Of a stretch of 64,000 nt of DNA, positions 24,307-32,989 are shown piece after piece. The stretch's first letter is position 1; each line of letters begins with the position of its first letter. This DNA is from an uncultured Eubacteriales bacterium. Lineage in GTDB: Bacteria > Bacillota > Clostridia > Oscillospirales > Acutalibacteraceae. The position numbers and the translations under genes were made by a program. The stretch lies in the NCBI GenBank assembly GCA_934486705.1, contig CAKSQS010000006.1, positions 1 through 64,000 of the forward strand, written 5' to 3'. Below the pieces are notes generated by a model. The model saw only the letters and a program-made list of their open reading frames with translations. It did no database searches and was not told where the DNA came from.

Positions 24307-25647
24307 ATGCAGATTATAAAGGAACAGGCTAAAATTGTATCAACGGTTTTAGGAAATCAAGAGAAAAAGGGTGTCGAGTATCGCTTATTACATTTTTGTG
24401 TATTACTGCCTTACGAAAATACAAATTTGTTCTATAATAATCTAACAAAAGAAATGCTTTTGTTAGATTATAGTGAAGTTGACACTTTGAAAAACCCAAC
24501 TGCTCACTTAGACGACAATTTTATTGATTATTTAGTAAAAAATTGGTTTTTAGTCCCATTAGATTTTGAAGATGTGAAGTTAAGTAAACAGCTTACACAT
24601 CTTGCAAGACAATTCAACACCGACCGAACAATTAACACTTTTGAAGTAGTTACGACAACAGCCTGTAATGCAAGGTGCTTTTACTGCTACGAGGCGGGTG
24701 TTAAGCAGTATACAATGACATTGGAAACCGCGCAGGCTGTAGTAGGTTATATAATGAAAAATCGCCGAGACGGTACTATTGTGTTAAAATGGTTTGGCGG
24801 CGAGCCGACATGCAATACTAAGGTTATTGATTATATTTGTAATTCCTTAACAGAGAAAAAGGTGGATTTTCGCTCAATAATGATTAGCAATGGTTATTTA
24901 TTCAATGATTCAATGTTAGAATCGGCAAAACAGATTTGGAATTTGCAACAGGTACAAATTACTTTGGACGGTAATGAAGATACATATAATCGAGTTAAAA
25001 ATTATGCTGACAAAAGGGATAAAAATCCTTTTGCACGTGTTATTGATAATATTGAAAAAATATTGCAATCTGATATTGCGGTTACTGTTAGAATTAACAT
25101 GGATAGACACAATGAGGATGAATTGTATTCACTGGTTGATTTTCTTTACGGAAAGTTTGCCGGATATAAGAAATTTAGTGTATATTCTTATCTGCTTTTT
25201 GAAAACGCCGGTAACTATAAAAATGTCCGTTCTGAAAGTGAACGTGTAGATATCGGAAAGCGTTTTGAGGAATTGCAGGATTATATAGATGAAAAAGGGC
25301 TCGGTGGACATCATCGACTGCGCAATGATGTTAGCATCAGCCGCTGTATGGCGGATAGCTATGCTACAGCTTTTATTTTACCGGATGGCAAATTGGGACG
25401 ATGCGAACATCATGTCGACGATGATTACTATGGATCGATTTTTGAAAATACCCCTAAAAAGATATGGGATCAATACTATTCTGAAACAGCGGAATGCTCC
25501 TTGTGTCCGGCTTATCCATCCTGTCTGCGCTTGGTTGAATGCAAGCCGGATATGCAAGCTTGTTATGATTACCAAAGAAAAGAAAGTCTTAGAAAAATTC
25601 AAAAACAAATGATTGGTTCATATCTTAATTTTCTTAAAAAGAAATAA
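24307..25647 (+). CDS. Radical SAM/SPASM peptide maturase
   Basis: 446 residues from ATG 24307, preceded by GGAG at 8 bp; an earlier ATG at 24280 lacks a site. Residues 1-110 look like a PqqD/RRE-type leader-binding part. The radical SAM cluster motif CNARCFYC (C120, C124, C127) and KWFGGEPT follow. The C-terminal SPASM region has seven Cys: one in CMADS, one in GRCEHH, then CSLC, SC, EC and AC, enough for two auxiliary [4Fe-4S] clusters. Enzymes of this group install thioether or C-C links in peptides. The gene is clearly AT-rich compared with most of the window. Confidence 0.92.
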   Translation: MQIIKEQAKIVSTVLGNQEKKGVEYRLLHFCVLLPYENTNLFYNNLTKEMLLLDYSEVDTLKNPTAHLDDNFIDYLVKNWFLVPLDFEDVKLSKQLTHLARQFNTDRTINTFEVVTTTACNARCFYCYEAGVKQYTMTLETAQAVVGYIMKNRRDGTIVLKWFGGEPTCNTKVIDYICNSLTEKKVDFRSIMISNGYLFNDSMLESAKQIWNLQQVQITLDGNEDTYNRVKNYADKRDKNPFARVIDNIEKILQSDIAVTVRINMDRHNEDELYSLVDFLYGKFAGYKKFSVYSYLLFENAGNYKNVRSESERVDIGKRFEELQDYIDEKGLGGHHRLRNDVSISRCMADSYATAFILPDGKLGRCEHHVDDDYYGSIFENTPKKIWDQYYSETAECSLCPAYPSCLRLVECKPDMQACYDYQRKESLRKIQKQMIGSYLNFLKKK

Positions 25648-25761
25648 CAGAACGAATGCATGGTGCATTTACTGTGTCAGCAATGCAACGGTTTTATGTA
25701 AATATGCTTCTTGTAACGAACGATATATATTGTTTTAAGTTTTATGCGTGAGGATAACATA

Positions 25762-26484
25762 ATGGAATGCAGAATAGCAGATTTCAATTTTCAAATTGAT
25801 AACATATACCCCGAGACGGCGAAAACATGTAAGCGGTATCCGATTTCGGGAAATCAAGATTGTGATATATCATTGACAATTACCGAAAAAGATATTGACT
25901 TGGAGGAGAATGGATGTTTTTCGAGGCAATATCTTGAATATATTGCACTCAGCCGTAAAATAGCGGAAGTCGTGTCATTACATGATGCTTTTTTATTGCA
26001 CTCCGCTTGCTTTGATGTTAACGGCACGGGTGTTGCGTTTGCGGCGCACAGCGGGACGGGGAAAACCACGCATATGCTCTTATGGCAGAAGCTTTTGGGA
26101 GATAAAATGACCGTTGTTAACGGGGATAAACCGATAGTGCGCTTTTTTGAGGACGAGCCAGAAACGCCGTACGCCTACGGAACGCCGTGGTGCGGAAAAG
26201 AAAATTTAGGTTGCAATATGCGCACGCCGCTTAAACATATCTGCTTTATAGAGCGGGCAGATAGAAATTCATGCGAACCGCTTGACAAAAGCGACGCGGT
26301 AAACCTTATCTTCAATCAGGTTTATATGCCGAAAGACCCGGCAACCATGATGAAGACCATGCAGCTGATAGATCGGCTGCTTTCCTGCTGCAAGCTTTGG
26401 AAAATAAGGTGCAATATGGAGTCGGACGCCGCAGAAACCTCATTTAATGCGATTTTCGGGAAAGAACCGGCGATGCAAAAATAA
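25762..26484 (+). CDS. HprK-like kinase of a RiPP locus
   Basis: 240 residues from ATG 25762 (GAGG 8 bp upstream; an earlier ATG at 25744 is poor). The P-loop AAHSGTGKTTH and later NGDKPIVR resemble the C-terminal domain of HPr kinase/phosphorylase. The region IYPETAKTCKRYPI is the N-terminal part typical of HprK-like proteins found in lasso-peptide and radical-SAM peptide loci. Its substrate in such loci is generally unclear; phosphorylation of the peptide is one proposal. The first third is AT-rich and the rest GC-rich. Confidence 0.78.
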   Translation: MECRIADFNFQIDNIYPETAKTCKRYPISGNQDCDISLTITEKDIDLEENGCFSRQYLEYIALSRKIAEVVSLHDAFLLHSACFDVNGTGVAFAAHSGTGKTTHMLLWQKLLGDKMTVVNGDKPIVRFFEDEPETPYAYGTPWCGKENLGCNMRTPLKHICFIERADRNSCEPLDKSDAVNLIFNQVYMPKDPATMMKTMQLIDRLLSCCKLWKIRCNMESDAAETSFNAIFGKEPAMQK

Positions 26485-26487
26485 TAA

Positions 26488-26686
26488 TGCGGAATTCGGA
26501 ATGCGTAATGCAGAATTATAAGCGGGGAAATGTCGCGAAACGACAGAGGGGATAACGCCGATAGGCAACTGAGGGTATTCGCTCTGTAACAATCCCTCAG
26601 TCAAAACCTACGGTTTTGCCAGCTCCCTTTAGGCAAGGGAGCCTTTGCCCCCCTGTAAAGCACATTTGCAGATTGAAATTCGGCGA
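26488..26686. repeat. Degenerate repeat region (NGGAATTCGGAATGC-type plus MITE fragments)
   Basis: AATGCGGAATTCGGAATGCGTAATGC is like the repeat at 45661-45698. It is followed by ACAGAGGGG, then CCCTCAGTCAAAACC...GTTTTGCCAGCTCCCT and AGGGAGCC, which match parts of the MITE-like element at 56426-56543. No gene is seen here. Confidence 0.6.
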
Positions 26687-26715
26687 TTGACAACAGTCTA
26701 AAAATATTGTAAAAT
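26687..26715 (+). promoter_or_regulatory. Promoter of toxin RNA, locus B
   Basis: TTGACA, 17-bp spacer, TAAAAT. The transcript has AAAGGCAACCTACAAACGG near its 5' end, mirroring the antitoxin RNA. Confidence 0.75.
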
Positions 26716-26877
26716 GATTAAGGTGTAAAAGCCCGTAAAGGCAACCTACAAACGGTAGGCGGTTGGCCCTTTGATATTCAGAGGGCGTTTTTCTCGGATG
26801 TCGCCTCGGTCGGTGCTTCTGCTTTGCAGATGTGTCCACCGGACACCCGCACCCTCTTGAATAAAGGGGGTGATGCT

Positions 26878-26949
26878 GTGGAGCAAGAAACTTTTATCAT
26901 AATACTTATGATTCTTGTAATAGGCTACATATTAAGCATAAAAAAATAA
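26878..26949 (+). CDS. Putative 23-residue Fst-like toxin peptide, locus B
   Basis: GTG start with AAAGGGGG 8 bp upstream. The product MEQETFIIILMILVIGYILS IKK is a single short membrane helix with a lysine tail, the same plan as loci C and D (given here as two blocks). It ends inside a hairpin (AAATAACCGCC...AGCGGTTATTTTTT) that serves both strands. Small membrane peptides of this build in par-type systems depolarise the membrane when the antisense RNA is lost. It lies between the HprK-like and PqqD-like genes. Confidence 0.72.
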   Translation: MEQETFIIILMILVIGYILSIKK

Positions 26950-27029
26950 CCGCCCTGTCTCCCAAACTAAGCGGTTATTTTTTCAAAACCAAATTTTTTG
27001 AGGGCTAACCGTCTATCGGTTGCCTTTAT
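26941..27029 (-). ncRNA. Antitoxin-like small RNA, locus B
   Basis: Minus-strand promoter TTGACA (27059-27064), 17-bp spacer, TATAAT (27036-27041). The RNA starts near 27029 as AAAGGCAACCGATAGACGG and runs into the shared hairpin at 26941-26986, so it is antisense to the end of the toxin mRNA. Confidence 0.75.
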
Positions 27030-27119
27030 GTAAATATTATAGCATAAAAAACAAACAGTGTCAAGTGCGTAAAATGCGTACGTTTATCTGTTTTAATTTA
27101 TTAAAAGGAGCAAACGGGA

Positions 27120-27386
27120 ATGAAATTAAAGTACAATTTTGTAACAAATGAAGTTGCGGATAAGATCGTAGCGGTAGCGGTGGGGGATGATCTGCAGAAA
27201 TTCAACGGTTTTATCAAGATGAACGATACGGGCGCATACATTTTTAATATGCTTAAAAATGATGTTACCGAGGAAGAAATAGTTGAGGCTATGAAGAAAG
27301 ATTACAGCGACGCGACAGAGGAAGAAATAAAGGAAACCGTAAGCGGGTTTGTAGGCAAGCTTAAAGACGCGGATGTGCTTGAATAA
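27120..27386 (+). CDS. PqqD-like peptide chaperone (RiPP recognition element)
   Basis: 88 residues with the PqqD wording FIKMNDTGAYIFNMLKND followed by VTEEEIVEAMKKDYSDATEEEI and a final GKLKDADVLE. PqqD-type domains bind the leader of a RiPP precursor and hand it to the radical SAM enzyme. AAAGGAG precedes the ATG. It overlaps the next gene by one base. Confidence 0.88.
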   Translation: MKLKYNFVTNEVADKIVAVAVGDDLQKFNGFIKMNDTGAYIFNMLKNDVTEEEIVEAMKKDYSDATEEEIKETVSGFVGKLKDADVLE

Positions 27387-27844
27387 TGGCGGAAACCGAA
27401 TTAAAAAATGCAGACGAAGTGCTGAAAACTCAAGATGAGGTTATGTCGCTTACCCGCGGAACAAGCATGCGCCCGCTGCTGCGGCAGGGCCGTGATATTG
27501 TGGTAATAAAAAGGCCGCAATTCCCCCTTAAAGCCGGCGATGTTCCGCTTTATAAGGTGAAAAGCCGAAAAGAACTGGTGCTGCACCGAATTTTAAAGGT
27601 AAATAATGACGGCAGTTATATTATTCGCGGCGATAATCTTTATGCCAAAGAGCATGTTGCCGAAAGTCAGATCGTCGGTGTGATGAAAGCCTTTTACAGA
27701 GAGGGCAAATATTTTGACTGCGAAAAAAGCTGTAAATATAAGATATATATTGTGTTGAACAGGGTAAGCTACCCTATGCGGTATTTCTGGAAATTCAAAT
27801 TGCGCCCTTTGCTTTCAAAAATCAAGCATATGATTTTCAAGTAA
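27386..27844 (+). CDS. S24/S26-type (SipW-like) peptidase
   Basis: 152 residues. The box GTSMRPLL supplies the catalytic Ser and VLHRIL a His in the place where SipW/ER-type signal peptidases have it, followed by IRGDNLY. There is no N-terminal membrane helix. Such proteins are recurrent partners of PqqD-like and HprK-like genes in clostridial RiPP loci and may cleave the leader. Translationally coupled to the PqqD-like gene. Confidence 0.8.
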   Translation: MAETELKNADEVLKTQDEVMSLTRGTSMRPLLRQGRDIVVIKRPQFPLKAGDVPLYKVKSRKELVLHRILKVNNDGSYIIRGDNLYAKEHVAESQIVGVMKAFYREGKYFDCEKSCKYKIYIVLNRVSYPMRYFWKFKLRPLLSKIKHMIFK

Positions 27845-27862
27845 GTATATTTAAAGTAAAGC

Positions 27863-27888
27863 TCCCCGAGTTTTCGGGGAATTTTTAT
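27863..27888 (+). terminator. Terminator after the S24/S26-type peptidase gene
   Basis: CTCCCCGAGTTTTCGGGGAATTTTT. Confidence 0.75.
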
Positions 27889-27928
27889 GCAGGGACAAAA
27901 ACGATATATTCGGGAAGGTAACGGAAAA

Positions 27929-29608
27929 ATGCTATACAGCGAACAGTTAAACGGCGAGTTTTGGAGTAGTGTAAAAAGCAATGCAGCCTACAAGGACGCA
28001 ATAGACATATTAAAGCAGCACTACACCAAGGGGACAAAAGAACCGCTTACGGTTCTTCGGTTCAGCGCGCGGTTCAGGTACTATAGGGACGGGGAGCGCG
28101 CAGACTTTGAAAAACCGTTTTTCAGGCGGCGCAGGTTTTTATCGGCGGCGGCTTTATTAGCTTTGATATATCCCGAAAATGATGTGTATTTGCGCACTGC
28201 CGAGGATCTGATATGGGCGATATGCGACGAATATTGCTGGGCGGTAGCGGCGCACGCGAGCGGCAAGCTTGACGACGACAATACTATGATAGACCTGTTC
28301 ACGGCGGAAACTGCGGCGGCGCTTGCCGAGATAACCGCATTTTTGGAAAATCGGCTTGACGGTGCGACTGTCTGCCGCGTTAAGGCGGAGCTGAACCGCC
28401 GCGTTTTTGAGCCTTTCCGTAACCGCCGCTTCGGCTGGGAAAAGAGCAGTAACAATTGGAGTGCGGTTTGCGCGGGCGGTGTGGGAATTGCGCTTATGTA
28501 TTGTGCGCCGGAGTCAGCCGAGGAATTTTTGCCGCGGCTTATAAGCTCGGTTAACTGCTGTCTTGATTCATATACAAATGACGGCACATGCCTTGAGGGC
28601 TTTACATACTGGAACTACGGCTACGGTTATTTCGTATATTTTGCGGATATGCTTTACCGCTTTACAAACGGCAAAACCGATATGTTTGACGACGCACGCG
28701 CGCAAAAAACCGCCTCATACCCGCAGCGCTGCTTACTTAAAGGTGATACGGTGGTAAGCTTTGCGGACGCAGGGCAAAACGCAAAAGCGCAGAGCGAGCT
28801 TATTTATTACCTGCACGGGCGCTACCCCGAAACAGCGGCGCTGCTGCCCGAAGACCGCATAAAATTCCCGGAGCTTAACTGCCGCTGGTGCTCATATTTG
28901 CGCTACTTTGCATGGGTCAATCCCGAAATTAAAGCGGATACAGAGCCTGTGGGAACATATTTGCTGCCGGACGCGGGGCAGTATATTACAACGCGGAAAA
29001 CATATTCGTTTGCGGTTAAGGCGGGGAACAACGACGAGCCGCACAACCATAACGATATAGGCGAGTTTATTATATCGTCTGCCCGCGGGCAGGAGCTTTG
29101 CGATTTGGGCGCGGGGTTTTACAACAAAGATTATTTTAACGAGCACAGATATGAGGTGTTTTGCAATTCGTCTTTCTCGCACAGTGTGCCGATAATAAAC
29201 GGCAGGGGACAAGCTGCCGGTAAAAAATTTCACGGCACGTTAAAGCAGCAGGACGATACGGTGCTGCTTGAAATAGGCGCGGCTTACGACATTGAGGGCG
29301 TTTCTTTTTCGCGCGAGTTTACGCTTGCCGATAATACCGTTACTCTTACCGACAGCTTTTCCGGCAATATTGAGAGCGTTACCGAACGCTTTGTTTCGGA
29401 AATTAAGCCGACGGTTGAAGCCGACCGTGTAAAATTAGGCTTATGCACCCTGCACTTTGAGGCGGGTAAAGTAAAGCCGCTTATAACCGAGCATGAGCAC
29501 CGACTCCACTCTTTTGAGATGGGCGGGGTGGCTGAAACGGTTTACTGCATTGATTTTGACATTTCGGCAGAGTGCGGAAGTGCGAAATTTTCTTTTGAAA
29601 TCGTATAA
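27929..29608 (+). CDS. Heparinase II/III-like protein
   Basis: 559 residues from ATG 27929 (GGGAAGGT upstream; an ATG at 27887 lies in the terminator hairpin). N-terminal alpha/alpha toroid (to about 330) and C-terminal beta-sheet domain. EPHNHNDIGEFII and DLGAGFYNKDYF are the typical catalytic region of heparinase II/III polysaccharide lyases. No signal peptide, so it probably acts in the cytoplasm on imported uronic-acid oligosaccharides. The substrate is unknown. Confidence 0.82.
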   Translation: MLYSEQLNGEFWSSVKSNAAYKDAIDILKQHYTKGTKEPLTVLRFSARFRYYRDGERADFEKPFFRRRRFLSAAALLALIYPENDVYLRTAEDLIWAICDEYCWAVAAHASGKLDDDNTMIDLFTAETAAALAEITAFLENRLDGATVCRVKAELNRRVFEPFRNRRFGWEKSSNNWSAVCAGGVGIALMYCAPESAEEFLPRLISSVNCCLDSYTNDGTCLEGFTYWNYGYGYFVYFADMLYRFTNGKTDMFDDARAQKTASYPQRCLLKGDTVVSFADAGQNAKAQSELIYYLHGRYPETAALLPEDRIKFPELNCRWCSYLRYFAWVNPEIKADTEPVGTYLLPDAGQYITTRKTYSFAVKAGNNDEPHNHNDIGEFIISSARGQELCDLGAGFYNKDYFNEHRYEVFCNSSFSHSVPIINGRGQAAGKKFHGTLKQQDDTVLLEIGAAYDIEGVSFSREFTLADNTVTLTDSFSGNIESVTERFVSEIKPTVEADRVKLGLCTLHFEAGKVKPLITEHEHRLHSFEMGGVAETVYCIDFDISAECGSAKFSFEIV

Positions 29609-29642
29609 AAAATCGGCTTTTGAGAAATTTTTAAAAAAAAGC

Positions 29643-29950
29643 TTGATTTTTTCGGATAAGTATGTTATTATACTACGGTACGCTGCCTAAATGCGGCGTG
29701 AAACATGCGTTGATGCGGGAGGTGGCCGACCCTGAGTCGGGAAATTTCCGCGGAGTATGTCCGATTTTAAACCGGGCGAAAAGTCAGGAAGTATATAAGA
29801 GATCTTGCGGCTCTTGTATACAGCGGCAGAGCGATCTGCTGTCCGGAATTGTCTGTGACCCCAGCAATGCCGGTTTTATAATGCGCAGTAAAGAAAAACA
29901 CGGCGCGTTGTAAGTTTTGCCCGCCAACTACTTAAGGAGGCGAATTTCAC
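29643..29950 (+). promoter_or_regulatory. Promoter and long 5' leader of the S10 operon
   Basis: TTGATT, 17-bp spacer, TATTAT (29666-29671). The leader of about 270 nt carries several hairpins, e.g. CCGAC-CCTGA-GTCGG at 29726-29740, and contains no convincing ORF. Ribosomal operons are often controlled in such leaders by one of their own proteins, but no known leader class was recognised. Confidence 0.65.
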
Positions 29951-30262
29951 ATGGCAGTGAAAGAAAAAATCCGTATTCGTATCAAAGGTTACGACCACGC
30001 GCTTGTAGACCAGTCCGCTGAGAAAATAGTGGAAACCGCTAAACGTACAGGTGCAAGGGTATCAGGCCCAGTGCCGCTGCCCACCGAAAAAGAGGTTGTT
30101 ACCATTCTGCGCGCCGTTCATAAATATAAGGACAGCCGCGAGCAGTTTGAAACGAGAACGCACAAAAGGCTTATTGATATAATCAGACCTTCAAACAAAA
30201 CCGTTGAAGCTCTGACTAATCTTGAGCTTCCCGCCGGTGTAGAGATTGAAATAAAGCTTTAA
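29951..30262 (+). CDS. rpsJ: Ribosomal protein uS10
   Basis: 103 residues, full length. RIRIKGYDHALVDQSAEKIV and PLPTEKEVVTILR are diagnostic. Besides its 30S role, S10 (NusE) takes part in antitermination. First gene of the S10 operon, with AAGGAGGCG upstream. Confidence 0.98.
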   Translation: MAVKEKIRIRIKGYDHALVDQSAEKIVETAKRTGARVSGPVPLPTEKEVVTILRAVHKYKDSREQFETRTHKRLIDIIRPSNKTVEALTNLELPAGVEIEIKL

Positions 30263-30320
30263 TCACGCACCGCAGGTCAAGTTGGTGAAAGCCAACCAAT
30301 AACCAAAGGAGGAAAATCAT

Positions 30321-30953
30321 ATGAAAAAGGGTATTGTGGGCAAAAAGCTCGGTATGACTCAGCTTTTTGACGCAAACGGAAACGTTGTTCCGGTTACCGT
30401 TATCGAGGCAGGCCCCTGCGTTATTTCGCAGAAGAAGACCGCCGAGAACGACGGCTACGAGGCTGTTCAGATAGGCTACGGCGATTTGAAGGCTTCTAAG
30501 GTAAACAAGCCCCAGAAGGGCCACTTTGCTAAGGGCGACGTTGCTCCGAAAAAGGTTCTTCGCGAGTTCCGCTTTGAAGATACCGGCGCTATGAACGTAG
30601 GCGATATAATCAAGGCTGACGTATTTGCAGAGGGCGAGTCGGTAGACGTGCGCGGCACTTCAAAAGGTAAGGGCTACGCCGGCACCATCAAGCGCTGGAA
30701 CTTCGGAAGACTTAAGGAAACTCACGGTACAGGCCCTGTTCACCGTCACGGCGGTTCATTAGGCGCCTGCTCAACTCCGTCAAGAGTTTTCAAGGGAAAG
30801 AAAATGGCAGGACACCTCGGCAATGAGCGCGTAACCGTTCAGAACCTGAGTGTTGTTAAAGTAGACGCGGAAAAGAACATCATCGCCGTTAAGGGCGCCG
30901 TTCCCGGTCCTAAGGGCGGAATAGTGGTTCTTTTCGACAGCGTTAAAGCGTAA
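30321..30953 (+). CDS. rplC: Ribosomal protein uL3
   Basis: 210 residues. KKGIVGKKLGMTQLFDANG at the start and the GTGPVHRHGGSLGACSTPSR loop that reaches the peptidyl transferase centre. Early 50S assembly protein, second in the S10 operon. Confidence 0.98.
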   Translation: MKKGIVGKKLGMTQLFDANGNVVPVTVIEAGPCVISQKKTAENDGYEAVQIGYGDLKASKVNKPQKGHFAKGDVAPKKVLREFRFEDTGAMNVGDIIKADVFAEGESVDVRGTSKGKGYAGTIKRWNFGRLKETHGTGPVHRHGGSLGACSTPSRVFKGKKMAGHLGNERVTVQNLSVVKVDAEKNIIAVKGAVPGPKGGIVVLFDSVKA

Positions 30954-30973
30954 GGGAAGGAGTGTTCTAAATT

Positions 30974-31597
30974 ATGCCTAATATAGCAGTAGTCGATATG
31001 GCGGGCAAAAGCGTGGGAGAAATCACCTTGAGCGACGCCGTTTTCGGAATAAAGCCTAACGCGGCGGTTATGCACGCGGCGGTTGTAAACTACCTTGCAA
31101 ATCAGCGTCAGGGCACGCAGTCCACTCTGACTCGTACCGAGGTATCGGGCGGCGGCAAAAAGCCGTGGAGACAGAAGGGTACCGGTCACGCAAGACAGGG
31201 CTCTACCAGAGCTCCGCAGTGGAGACACGGCGGTATAGTTCACGCGCCGAAGCCGAGAGATTATTCTTACTCTCTCAATAAAAAGGTTAAGAGACTGGCT
31301 CTCAAATCCGCTTTGTCGGATAAGGTGCTCACAGGCGATATGATTGTTCTTGACGAGCTTAAAGCAGAGACTTACAAAACCAAGGTTGTTGCCGATTGCT
31401 TAAAGGCAATAGGCGCGGGTAAAAAGACTCTCATAGTTCTTGAGGATAACAACGCGTTCGCCGTAAAGAGCATTGCCAACATTGCGGGTGCGAAATCCGC
31501 ACAGGTCGGAACAATCAACACCTACGACATAATCAATGCCGACACTCTCGTGGTGGTAAAGAATGCCGTAGCAAAGCTTGAGGAGGTGTATGCATAA
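30974..31597 (+). CDS. rplD: Ribosomal protein uL4
   Basis: 207 residues. The long internal loop KKPWRQKGTGHARQGSTRAP lines the exit tunnel. L4 is the autoregulator of the S10 operon in some bacteria. It overlaps rplW by one base (TAATG). Confidence 0.98.
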   Translation: MPNIAVVDMAGKSVGEITLSDAVFGIKPNAAVMHAAVVNYLANQRQGTQSTLTRTEVSGGGKKPWRQKGTGHARQGSTRAPQWRHGGIVHAPKPRDYSYSLNKKVKRLALKSALSDKVLTGDMIVLDELKAETYKTKVVADCLKAIGAGKKTLIVLEDNNAFAVKSIANIAGAKSAQVGTINTYDIINADTLVVVKNAVAKLEEVYA

Positions 31598-31890
31598 TGA
31601 AAGCCGCACAGGATATCATTATAGCTCCGGTAATTACCGAAAAGAGTATGTCGGGTATAGCCGATAAGAAATACACCTTTAAGGTAGCTAAGGACGCTAA
31701 CAAGATTGAGATAGCCGACGCTGTCGCAAAGCTTTTCAAGGTTGATGTTGCTAAGGTCAACACAATCAACGTTCGCGGTCAGGCAAGGCGTATGGGTCGT
31801 TACAACGGCTACACCGCAGCTTGGAAAAAGGCAATCGTTACTTTAAAGGCTGATTCAAAGCCGATTGAGTTCTTCGACGGTCTTATCTGA
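31597..31890 (+). CDS. rplW: Ribosomal protein uL23
   Basis: 97 residues. IIAPVITEKSM and KYTFKVAKDANKIEI are typical. It sits at the tunnel exit where SRP and trigger factor dock. An unusually long spacer follows before rplB. Confidence 0.98.
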   Translation: MKAAQDIIIAPVITEKSMSGIADKKYTFKVAKDANKIEIADAVAKLFKVDVAKVNTINVRGQARRMGRYNGYTAAWKKAIVTLKADSKPIEFFDGLI

Positions 31891-32140
31891 TTAACCTAAT
31901 AGATTGGAAATTTGTGCTGAACCACGGTTTTTTCGGCGACATGTGCGGCGAAAAAACACCTTGTAAGCGAAAACGCTTTCGGCGTTTTCAAGAACACAGG
32001 GGTGGTATTGGCGGGGATAGAGTGCAGTCAAAATTTTAATTTTGCGAACGGCATCCCCGACCAAAGAGCGCAGCGACATTTCCGGTGATGTATGAAGTCG
32101 AAAACAGACTTCGCTAAGCCAAAACAGGAGAGTGAAACAA
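31891..32140 (+). other. Hairpin-rich 250-bp spacer inside the S10 operon
   Basis: No ORF with a ribosome binding site. It holds several inverted repeats: TTTTTTCGGCG/CGGCGAAAAAA (31929-31957), GAAAACGC/GCGTTTTC (31970-31990), CAAAATTTTAATTTTG, GGGGAT/ATCCCC (enclosing the former) and GAAGTC/GACTTC near 32093-32112. Other spacers in this operon are 10-60 bp. It ends with the rplB ribosome binding site. It could be an inserted element or a structured regulatory RNA. Confidence 0.6.
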
Positions 32141-32968
32141 ATGGCAATTAAATTTTACAAGCCGACTACTCCGGGTCGCCGCAATATGACAACTATGGAT
32201 TATTCCGGGTTATCAAAGGTTGCTCCCGAGAGAAGCTTGCTTGAGCCTATTAAAAAGAATGCCGGACGCAACAGCTACGGCAGAATCACCGTTCGCCACA
32301 GAGGCGGCGGAAACCGCAGAAAGTACAGAGTTATTGATTTCAAGAGAGAGCGTTTCGGCGTAACCGCTACCGTTCTGACTCTTGAGTACGATCCGAACCG
32401 CTCTGCGTTCATCGCCCTCGTTCAGTATGAGGACGGCGAAAAGCGTTATATAATCGCTCCGCAGGACTTAAAGGTCGGCGATAAGATAGTAAGCGGCCCC
32501 GAGGCTGATATTAAGCCCGGAAACGCACTTCCGCTTATCAACATTCCGGTAGGTACTTTCTTACACAATATCGAGCTTTACCCCGGCAAGGGTGCTCAGC
32601 TTGCACGTTCTGCCGGCAACACCGCTCAGCTTATGGCTAAGGAAAACGGAATGGCGCTTTTACGTTTGCCCTCGGGCGAGCTTCGCAACGTTCCTGCAAC
32701 CTGCATGGCAACTGTAGGCGTTGTATCCAACCCGGAGCACGCAAACGTTAACTACGGTAAAGCCGGACGTAAGCGTCACATGGGCTGGAGACCGACCGTC
32801 CGCGGTTCTGTAATGAACCCGTGCGATCACCCGCACGGCGGTGGTGAGGGTAAATCACCGATCGGTCGTCCGGGACCTGTTACCCCGTGGGGTAAACCTG
32901 CTCTCGGTTACAAGACCCGTCAGAAGAATAAGCGCACCGATAAGTATATCGTAAAGCGCCGTAAGTAA
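32141..32968 (+). CDS. rplB: Ribosomal protein uL2
   Basis: 275 residues. AIKFYKPTTPGRRNMT at the start, and near the end VMNPCDHPHGGGEGKSPIGR with the conserved histidine loop of the peptidyl transferase centre. Start set at 32141 with CAGGAG upstream rather than the GTG at 32132. Confidence 0.98.
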   Translation: MAIKFYKPTTPGRRNMTTMDYSGLSKVAPERSLLEPIKKNAGRNSYGRITVRHRGGGNRRKYRVIDFKRERFGVTATVLTLEYDPNRSAFIALVQYEDGEKRYIIAPQDLKVGDKIVSGPEADIKPGNALPLINIPVGTFLHNIELYPGKGAQLARSAGNTAQLMAKENGMALLRLPSGELRNVPATCMATVGVVSNPEHANVNYGKAGRKRHMGWRPTVRGSVMNPCDHPHGGGEGKSPIGRPGPVTPWGKPALGYKTRQKNKRTDKYIVKRRK

Positions 32969-32989
32969 TTCGACGAAAGGAGTTAAATC

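Noticed and set aside
29662..29913. 83-codon ORF in the S10 operon leader
   Set aside because: Its ATG overlaps the predicted -10 box, it has no ribosome binding site, and its residues show no family; the stretch reads better as a structured leader.
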